DNA from: SZUA-36 sp963749115
GTDB lineage: Bacteria > Pseudomonadota > Gammaproteobacteria > Xanthomonadales > SZUA-36
DNA length: 64,000 nucleotides
Reading direction: 5' to 3'
Assembly (NCBI GenBank): GCA_963749115.1
Contig: CAVVLP010000015.1
Location: forward strand, 62,001-126,000
A program made the translations under genes and the position numbers. The notes under the pieces are model-generated. The model did no database searches and was not told where the DNA came from. It saw nothing but the letters and a program-made list of their open reading frames with translations. Shown piece after piece: positions 57,804 through 64,000 of the stretch. The stretch's first letter is position 1, and every line of letters begins with the position of its first letter.

Positions 57804-58079
57804 GATAAAAACCTTCTTTTGTTAGTAGGTTAGGACAATTAAGTATATATAAACTCGGTTTATTAAGGAAATCGAATATTCAAAAACAAGGGAATTGAAA
57901 CCGGGGTGGTTTTTTCTAAGGGTATTGGTGGTTAATCGTTCGGAAATGAAAACGGTAGCTAAACCACTGCTGTCTCACTAAATCTAGCTCCCTCAATCTG
58001 GAACGTAGACCAGTCATGGGCTTGTGAGAATAAAGTACCCAAGGGACATGAAAATCAGATCTGTCGACCGCCAAGGTGA

Positions 58080-58223
58080 TGTGGTGTCTTACTTCAGGAC
58101 ACGCCGTTATGTTCAGGATGAACGGTACTTTGCGATAGAGCACATGGATGTGCGACGCAAAGCATCCTTGTAGGCTTGGATGAAACTTCCCTGTTTCATA
58201 CAGTCCTGAAGTAAGACACCACA
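58080..58223. repeat. Hairpin element C1
   Basis: A 21-bp perfect inverted repeat (58080-58100 with 58203-58223; inner arm end ACTTCAGGAC) around 102 nt. The interior holds ACGCCGT near the left arm and CATCCTTGTAGGCT further in. Outside the right arm the sequence continues CCCCCTCGGCT, which is the complement of the outer arm of element B3 (AGCCGAGGGGG). Confidence 0.87.
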
Positions 58224-58275
58224 CCCCCTCGGCTACGATAGTGCTAGCCATTGGGAATACCATCGGCGTGTCCAG

Positions 58276-58383
58276 AGCTGGGGTGGGTATTGACTGCCAG
58301 GACCGTGAGCGACAGGGAGGTCGCGACCGAGCGCACAGGGATGTGTTCACAGCGAGTCCTGGCAGTCAATACCCACCCCGGCT
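58276..58383. repeat. Hairpin element C2
   Basis: A 24-bp perfect inverted repeat (58280-58303 with 58356-58379; arm GGGGTGGGTATTGACTGCC...), extended to 28 bp with one G-T wobble. The 52-nt interior shares CAGGACCGTGAGCGACAGG and GTCGCGACCGAG exactly with element B3, but the arms are unrelated to those of B3. Confidence 0.88.
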
Positions 58384-58612
58384 CCCCACCGATAAATAAA
58401 GAGGGACAGAAGTGTGGAAAACCCCCTTACGATAACGTTGGTTTCTATCAAAACTCCCGCACAGAAGCCCTCTATTTCCAAAGAACAGCTAAAGTGAAGA
58501 GGTTCTTCTTGTCGAAACCCCTGGTCTGTCAGAGAATAAGTCCACTTTGAACGCGGCGGTCACAGGACGGTGTTTAATGACTGGTGCGATAGCCCGATAA
58601 ATAGAGAAAATT

Positions 58613-59845
58613 ATGCCTCAATTAGATTTCAACTTTGTCCGTAGTCAGTTTCCTGCCTTCAGCGAACCATCACTGGAAGGTTTTGCACATTTCGAGAATG
58701 CCGGTGGCTCTTTTGCCTGTGGGCAGATGATCGACTCGTTGCATCGTTATTACCGTGAAACGAAAGTCCAGCCTTATTACGGGTTTGAGCCTTCGTGCGG
58801 AGCCGGGTTACAAATGGATCGTGCGCGTGAGCGTATGGCCACATGGCTTAACGTGGCAACTCAAGAGGTTCACTTCGGCCCGTCCACATCACAAAACACC
58901 TATGTCATTGCCCAGGCATTGCGTCAACACCTTAAACCCGGTGATGAGATTATCGTTACCAACCAGGACCACGAGGCCAATGTCGGTGCGTGGCGCCGAC
59001 TCGAGGCAGATGGCCTGGTGATCCGGGAGTGGCAAGTCGATCCCGAGAGTGCTGAACTGGATCCGGCGGACCTGGATAATTTACTGAATGAGCGTACACG
59101 GGTGGTGGCATTTACGCATTGTTCGAACATCGTCGGCAGCATGTATCCGGTACGCGAATGGACAGACAGAATACACGCAGCGGGAGCCATGGCTATTGTT
59201 GACGGTGTGTCCTATGCAGGTCATGGTTTGCCGGATGTGGACGCACTTGGTGCAGATATATACCTGTTTTCCCTGTATAAAGTGTATGGCCCACATCTTG
59301 GTGTGATGTTCATGCGCAAATCCATCAATGAACAATTACCCAGCCAGGCTCATTTTTTCAATGTTGATTACCCGACTGCGCGTTTTACCCCGGCGGGTCC
59401 TGATCATGCCCAGATTGCATCCGTTAATGGTGTGATCGATTATTTCGAAGCGGTTTATTCTCACCACTTTGGTAACGATGAGGTAGCGGCAACACGGAAA
59501 GCATCCAGGGTACGTGCGTTATTTCAGCATACTGAACGCAGAAACCTGCAACCCTTGCTGGACTTCCTCAGCCAACGGCAAGCTGTGAAGCTGATCGGAA
59601 AAACGACTACAAAAAATCGTGCACCCACGGTTTCCTTTACCGTTGATGGCCGTGACCCCGCCGAGATTGCGGCAGCACTCGCCACGCAGAAAATTGGCAT
59701 TGGAAATGGCAATTGCTATGCCTATCGATTGATGGAGGCATTGGGTATACCACCGGAGAAAGGTGTGGTGCGTTTATCATTTGTCCATTACACCAAACAG
59801 GAAGAGCTAAGCCGCCTGATGGAGGCGTTGGACCGGATTCTCTAG
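58613..59845 (+). CDS. Class V aminotransferase / cysteine desulfurase-like protein
   Basis: A 410-residue PLP enzyme. It starts FNFVRSQFPAFSEPSLEGFAHFENAGGSFA and has GPSTSQNTYVIAQAL, TNQDHEANVGAWRRLEADGL, FTHCSNIVGSMYPV, IVDGVSYAGHGLPDVDALGADIYLFSLYKVYGPHLGVMF (PLP lysine in SLYK) and PTVSFTVDG. The N-terminal FENAGG style matches the VC1184-type branch (TIGR01976), whose substrate is not settled; sulfur release from cysteine would fit the sulfur genes upstream. It is divergent from the DsrE-like gene. Confidence 0.85.
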   Translation: MPQLDFNFVRSQFPAFSEPSLEGFAHFENAGGSFACGQMIDSLHRYYRETKVQPYYGFEPSCGAGLQMDRARERMATWLNVATQEVHFGPSTSQNTYVIAQALRQHLKPGDEIIVTNQDHEANVGAWRRLEADGLVIREWQVDPESAELDPADLDNLLNERTRVVAFTHCSNIVGSMYPVREWTDRIHAAGAMAIVDGVSYAGHGLPDVDALGADIYLFSLYKVYGPHLGVMFMRKSINEQLPSQAHFFNVDYPTARFTPAGPDHAQIASVNGVIDYFEAVYSHHFGNDEVAATRKASRVRALFQHTERRNLQPLLDFLSQRQAVKLIGKTTTKNRAPTVSFTVDGRDPAEIAAALATQKIGIGNGNCYAYRLMEALGIPPEKGVVRLSFVHYTKQEELSRLMEALDRIL

Positions 59846-59971
59846 TAGCAACACCAACAGGCTTCCTACGAATGAGAAACATTCGTAGATGATTTGCCCT
59901 GGTAAAACAGTTATCCTTGCGCCTTGCGCGCTCAAAAGAGCAATGGATGTGGAAAAATTTGGGGATCAGGA

Positions 59972-61793
59972 ATGAAGCCCACCAACGTAAATAACCCGGA
60001 TTATTTCCACAAGGTTGTGGATTGCCAGTGGGCCTGTCCTGCGCATACCGATGTGCCTGAGTACATCCGTAAGATTGCCCAGGGCGAATTCACCGACGCT
60101 TATATTCAGAATCGCGAGAGCAATGTCTTTCCCGGCATACTTGGCCGGGTCTGTGACCGGCCCTGTGAACCGGCTTGCCGGCGTGGACGTACCAACGAAA
60201 AACCGGTGGCAATCTGCCGTCTCAAGCGGGTAGCCGCAGACCACCGTGATGATGATATCAGTGATCGTCTGCCAATCATTCCAAAACAGAAAAACGGCAA
60301 GAAAGTTGCCCTGATCGGTGCGGGTTGTGCGTCACTTGCGGTTGCCAATGACTTGATGCCGGTGGGTTACGAGTGCACTATTTTTGAGGCGCTGCCTGAG
60401 CCGGGTGGCCTGATGCGATCAAATATTCCGTCATTTCGTCTACCGGCAGCCGGTACTCAATGAGGAAATTGCCTATATCACCGACATGGGTGTCGATCTG
60501 CGTCTGAATCATCCCATCAAAAGCATGAAAGCTCTGCTGAAAGAGGGATACGACGCGGTATTTGTGGGTACCGGTGCACCAAAAGGCAAAGAGCTGAAGG
60601 TACCGGGTCGCGAGGAAGGTGCCGCCAATATTCATATTGGTATCACCTGGCTGGAATCTGTGGCCTTCGGGCACCTTAAACAAATCGGTAAACGTGTGCT
60701 GATCATCGGTGTGGGTAACACGGCGATGGATTGTTGCCGTACCTCGCTGCGACTGGGTGCTGAAAACGTCAAGGTCATGGCGCGCAAACCCCGGGATTTC
60801 TTTAAAGCTTCCGACTGGGAACTGGAGGATGCTGAAGAAGAAAATGTCGAAATTGTGGTCAATCATTCTCCCAAGGAGTTTGTTATTGAAGATGGCCGGC
60901 TGGTCGGTATGGTTTTCAAACAGGTTGAGTACGAAATTGAATATGGCCGAATCGTCAACCAGTTGACTACCGGCGAGATAACCATTCCCTGCGATGACGT
61001 GATCCTCGCCATCGGTCAGGACAACGCATTCCCATGGATCGAACGGGATCTTGGAATGGAGTTTGACCAGTGGGATGTGCCGGTGGTGGATAAAACCACC
61101 TTTGAATCGACCTTGCCGGGTGTGTTTTTCGGTGGTGATTCAGCATTTGGACCCAAAAACATTATCTGGGCGGTTGAACACGGTCACCAGGCTGCTATCT
61201 CCATCCATCGTCACTGCCAGGGTGAAGACCTGCATGAGCGTCTGCCGGTATTGATGAATCTTGGCAGTCGCAAAATGGGTATGCACGAATGGAGCTACTC
61301 TAACGATTTTGATCCCGCAGCAAGACGTAAGATGGAACACGTAGAACTGTCACAGCGGTTCAAGGACCTGACCACCGAAGTTGAGCTGGGTTTCACTGCA
61401 GAGCAGGTACAAACAGAGGTTGAGCGCTGTCTGAACTGCGATATCCAGACGGTGTTCTTTGATGATCTGTGTATCGAGTGTGATGCCTGTCTGGATATTT
61501 GCCCGACGCAATGTCTGACCATGACGCCCAATGCTGAAGAAATAGACCTGCTGGACCAGTTAAAGGCGCCGAGGGTGAATCACGATCAGCCCTTGTTTGT
61601 TTCCGGGGCCCTCAAACAGACCAAGCGGGTCATGATCAAGGATGAGAACCTGTGTATCCATTGCAGCCTGTGTGCCGAACGTTGTCCAACGGCGGCCTGG
61701 GATATGCAGAAATCCTTATTTACATTCCCGCGCGCGATTGACCATAACCAGCAAAATAACATCGGAAAAAGCCCATGTCAGAAAACCGGGTAA
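59972..61793 (+). CDS. GltD-like NAD(P)-binding Fe-S flavoprotein with C-terminal 2x[4Fe-4S] ferredoxin (one frameshift)
   Basis: About 606 residues after repair. The N-terminal cluster-binding region (DCQWACPAHTDVPEYIRK, RVCDRPCEPACRRG) is followed by FAD and NAD(P) Rossmann motifs (VALIGAGCASLAVANDL; VLIIGVGNTAMDCCRTSLRLG), ILAIGQDN and GVFFGGDSAFG. Two ferredoxin motifs end it (CIECDACLDICP, CIHCSLCAERCP). ATG 59972 is chosen at MKPTNVNNPDYF. The frame breaks near 60440-60444 (SFRLPA to PVLNEEIAYITDMG), one surplus base. The oxidoreductase subunit genes follow at once, so it probably passes electrons between ferredoxin or NAD(P)H and that enzyme. Confidence 0.9.
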
Positions 61794-63586
61794 ATGATTT
61801 TGTATTGAAGATCGGCACGGTCAACGGGACGGGTTCAGCAAGTGCCAACGGCCTGCTGTTGAAAGCGTTTTTTCGCATGGGTATACCGGTGACCGGTAAA
61901 AACCTGTTTCCTTCCAATATCCAGGGTCTGCCGACCTGGTATGGAATACGGGTCAACCACAAGGGTTATATGGCCCGCTCCAAGAGAGTGGATGTGATGG
62001 TGGCGCTGAATGCCCAGACCTATCAAAAAGATATGGATAATGTCACCCCCGGCGGGTTTCTTATCTATGACTCGACCTGGCCGCGTGAACGCCAGCTAAG
62101 CCGCACCGATATCACGGTTCTCGGCGTACCCCTCGCCAAGCTGTGTAACGAAAACTTCAGCGATGCCCGTGTTCGCATCCTGATGAAAAACATTGCCTAT
62201 GTGGGTGTCCTGGCTGCGTTGCTGGATATAGACACCGTCATTTTGCGTGCCTTGATCGAGGAAACTTTTGCCAGCAAGCCCAAGTTGGTTGAGAGTAATT
62301 TGAAGGCCATCAACCTTGGTTTTAACTACGCAAAAGAAAACTTCAGCTGCCCGCTGCCGGTACGTGCTGAGACCATGGGCGATAACAGCAAGCACATCAT
62401 GATCGATGGTAATTCCGCCGCCGGCCTGGGTTGCGTGTATGCAGGTGCGACGGTCGGCGCCTGGTACCCCATTACACCATCAACCAGTTTAATGGATGCG
62501 TTCAAGGCCTACTGCAAAATGTTTCGTATTGACGAGGAAACCGGTAAGAAAAACTATGTGATCATCCAGGCAGAGGACGAATTGGCAGCGGCCGGCACCG
62601 TGCTGGGGGCCAACTGGGTGGGTGCAAGAGCATTTACACCGACTTCGGGCCCCGGAATTTCTCTGATGAGCGAATTCATCGGTTTTGCCTATTACACTGA
62701 AATTCCTTCCGTGTTTTTCAACGTTCAACGTGTTGGACCATCCACCGGTATGCCAACCCGCACACAACAATGCGACATCATGCTTTGTGCCTATGCATCG
62801 CATGGTGATACACAGCACCCCTTGTTACTGCCAGCCAACCCCTATGAGTGTTTTGAAATGGCCGTGCAGGCCTTCGACCTTGCAGAACGCCTGCAAACAC
62901 CGGTTTTTGTGCTATCCGATCTTGATATCGGTATGAACGACTGGATGACTCCCGAGCTGAAGTGGGATGACAGTTACCGTCCGGACCGGGGCAAGGTTTT
63001 GAGCTCTGATGATGTCGACAAACTGGAAAAATTCTATCGTTACCTGGATGTGGATGGCGATGGTATTGCCGCACGAACCCTGCCCGGTGAAAACCCCAAG
63101 GGGGCGTACTTTGTACGTGGCTCCGGTCACAACAAACACGGTATGTATACCGAGAGTTCAGAGGAATACAAAGATCTCGTCGATCGCCTGCTGGTCAAAT
63201 GGGATACCGCCAGGACATTGGTACCCAAACCTGTTTTGACAGAGGCCGAAAAAGAGACCAGCATCGGTATCGTTGCCTATGGTAGTTCGCATGGTGCGGT
63301 TATCGAGGCGCTGGATGATTTACGCGAGCAGGGCATCCATGCAGATTATTTGCGTGTTCGCGCTTTTCCTTTCAACAGCGAGGTAACCCGCTTTGTAGAG
63401 CAACACGAGACGATATTTGTCGTTGAACAAAACCGCGATGCGCAACTGCGTTCGTTGTTGATCCTTGAAACCAATACCGATGCCCGCAAACTGATACCGG
63501 TTTTGCACTACAGTGGTATGCCGATTCCGACCTCGTGTGTGGTTGAAGGTGTTTGTGAGCATTTGCGTGAGAAGGACGTGGCATGA
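61775..63586 (+). CDS. 2-oxoacid:acceptor oxidoreductase, fused gamma-alpha subunit
   Basis: A 603-residue protein. Residues 1-190 are the gamma domain (LKIGTVNGTGSASANGLLLKAFFRMGIPV, MARSKRVDVMVALNAQTY). Residues 200-600 are the alpha subunit (IDGNSAAGLGCVYAGATVGAWYPITPSTSLMDAF, TSGPGISLMSEFIGFAYYTEIPSVFFNVQRVGPSTGMPTRTQQCD). The order gamma-alpha matches 2-oxoglutarate or 2-oxoisovalerate-type ferredoxin oxidoreductases; the substrate is not fixed by what I see. It overlaps the flavoprotein gene by 19 nt and the beta gene by 4 nt. Confidence 0.93.
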   Translation: MSENRVNDFVLKIGTVNGTGSASANGLLLKAFFRMGIPVTGKNLFPSNIQGLPTWYGIRVNHKGYMARSKRVDVMVALNAQTYQKDMDNVTPGGFLIYDSTWPRERQLSRTDITVLGVPLAKLCNENFSDARVRILMKNIAYVGVLAALLDIDTVILRALIEETFASKPKLVESNLKAINLGFNYAKENFSCPLPVRAETMGDNSKHIMIDGNSAAGLGCVYAGATVGAWYPITPSTSLMDAFKAYCKMFRIDEETGKKNYVIIQAEDELAAAGTVLGANWVGARAFTPTSGPGISLMSEFIGFAYYTEIPSVFFNVQRVGPSTGMPTRTQQCDIMLCAYASHGDTQHPLLLPANPYECFEMAVQAFDLAERLQTPVFVLSDLDIGMNDWMTPELKWDDSYRPDRGKVLSSDDVDKLEKFYRYLDVDGDGIAARTLPGENPKGAYFVRGSGHNKHGMYTESSEEYKDLVDRLLVKWDTARTLVPKPVLTEAEKETSIGIVAYGSSHGAVIEALDDLREQGIHADYLRVRAFPFNSEVTRFVEQHETIFVVEQNRDAQLRSLLILETNTDARKLIPVLHYSGMPIPTSCVVEGVCEHLREKDVA

Positions 63587-64000
63587 GTTTTATCAAAAAA
63601 CCAAAAATCGACCTGCCCGGTCAGCTGACCAACGAAATCGGTTTGCTCAAACGTGATTACGAGGGTGTTTTATCGACCCTGTGCGCCGGTTGCGGACATG
63701 ACTCCATTACCGCCGCAATTGTTCAGGCGTTCTGGGAGTTATCAATATCTCCAGAGAAGGTGATCAAGCTTTCCGGTATTGGTTGCTCTTCAAAAACACC
63801 CGCCTATTTTCTTTCCGGAGCGCATGGTTTCAATTCGGTTCATGGTCGTATGCCATCGGTGGCCATTGGTGCTCATTCCGGTAATCGTGACCTGGTTTGT
63901 ATTGGCGTTTCCGGTGATGGCGATTCGCTGTCGATCGGCTTTGGGCAGTTTGGTCACGCCGTCCGGCGCAACTTGAATATGTTGTATATCATTGAAAACA
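63583..64000 (+). CDS. 2-oxoacid:acceptor oxidoreductase, beta subunit (partial)
   Basis: TPP-binding subunit, cut by the window end after about 139 codons. It starts at ATG 63583 inside the stop overlap (ATGA) and reads MSFIKKPKIDLPGQLTNEIGLLKRDYEG, then LCAGCGHDSITAAI, IKLSGIGCSSKTPAYF, and the TPP motif GVSGDGDSLSIGFGQFGHA. With the fused gamma-alpha subunit it forms the decarboxylating core that makes acyl-CoA and reduced ferredoxin, or runs in reverse to fix CO2. Confidence 0.93.
   Translation, partial: MSFIKKPKIDLPGQLTNEIGLLKRDYEGVLSTLCAGCGHDSITAAIVQAFWELSISPEKVIKLSGIGCSSKTPAYFLSGAHGFNSVHGRMPSVAIGAHSGNRDLVCIGVSGDGDSLSIGFGQFGHAVRRNLNMLYIIEN

Larger units (their letters stand above)
57804..58612. 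other. Non-coding region of 809 nt with two long hairpin elements
   Basis: No credible gene is seen. Open frames crossing it on both strands are composed largely of the repeat arms. The region carries hairpin elements C1 and C2. The remainder (57830-58075 and 58384-58612) must hold the promoters of the divergent DsrE-like and cysteine desulfurase-like genes. No clear promoter was identified. Confidence 0.7.

Noticed and set aside
57916..58350. A 144-codon open frame on the minus strand
   Set aside because: It runs through hairpins C1 and C2, has no recognisable family, and its composition follows the repeats.
57830..58600. tRNA or other stable RNA gene in the gap
   Set aside because: I found no cloverleaf-like sequence with conserved tRNA positions; the hairpins are too long and symmetrical.
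58388..58605. Near-identical CCGATAAATA(A)AGAG words about 205 bp apart, considered as target-site duplication
   Set aside because: They are short and AT-rich, do not flank a hairpin element cleanly, and could be chance.
3736..61793. Programmed ribosomal frameshifting as an explanation for the many breaks
   Set aside because: The sites share no slippery heptamer or common position, and the affected genes are not known for recoding. Sequencing error is simpler.

Overview
The window is chromosomal DNA of a Gram-negative gammaproteobacterium of moderate GC. The signs are the ordered origin block gyrB-recF-dnaN-dnaA / rpmH-rnpA-yidC-mnmE, LPS genes (waaA, an O-antigen ligase-like protein, a glycosyltransferase), cmoB, rraA, split glyQ/glyS, mpl and a TolC-type outer membrane protein. 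It is not a standard model species. The pyrophosphate-type phosphofructokinase beside a membrane pyrophosphatase, the sulfur-carrier genes and the 2-oxoacid:acceptor oxidoreductase suggest a sulfur- or methylotroph-like lifestyle, but I cannot name a genus.

Layout. 1-1759: ABC exporter (permease cut by the window edge, ATPase). 2034-3635: secreted PQQ-type sugar dehydrogenase with an extra C-terminal domain. 3736-9633: pyrophosphate-energised pump, M28 peptidase, PPi-type phosphofructokinase, adenylate kinase. 9691-14164: small membrane protein, mpl, LON-domain protein, DedA/PAP2-like fusion. 14250-18070: SDR, hemL, rubredoxin, PspC, CpdA-like phosphodiesterase, DUF192. 18071-18423: hairpin-rich non-coding DNA. 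18424-20532: ECF sigma / anti-sigma / two DUF4252 proteins. 20636-25936: DksA-like protein, groESL with a sigma32-type promoter, glnE. 25971-29843: zinc-finger protein and LPS genes. 29924-37528: TolC, isoaspartyl methyltransferase-like protein, second ECF system, DUF2333, amidase, LOG, NnrS. 37566-40657: rraA, cmoB, SPFH/NfeD pair. 40658-41473: large palindromic repeat region. 41474-45279: glutamine amidotransferase, glyQS. 45330-55748: origin block. 55778-57803: YeeE/TusA/DsrE-like sulfur genes. 57804-58612: second hairpin-repeat region. 58613-64000: cysteine desulfurase-like protein, GltD-like Fe-S flavoprotein and the 2-oxoacid:acceptor oxidoreductase, whose beta subunit runs off the end.

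Two things stand out. First, at least thirteen conserved genes (hppA, pfk, mpl, waaA, cmoB, glyS, yidC, mnmE and others) are interrupted by single frameshifts that almost all behave as one extra base. These genes include essential ones, so the likeliest cause is insertion-biased sequencing error rather than gene decay. I annotate each as one gene over its full span. Second, the three longest non-coding stretches hold a family of long hairpin elements. They share a conserved core, have different but self-complementary arms, and one is built into a 727-bp palindrome. A 44-nt motif shared by two of the regions shows a compensatory base-pair change. I consider this repeat family the best candidate for something not yet described.
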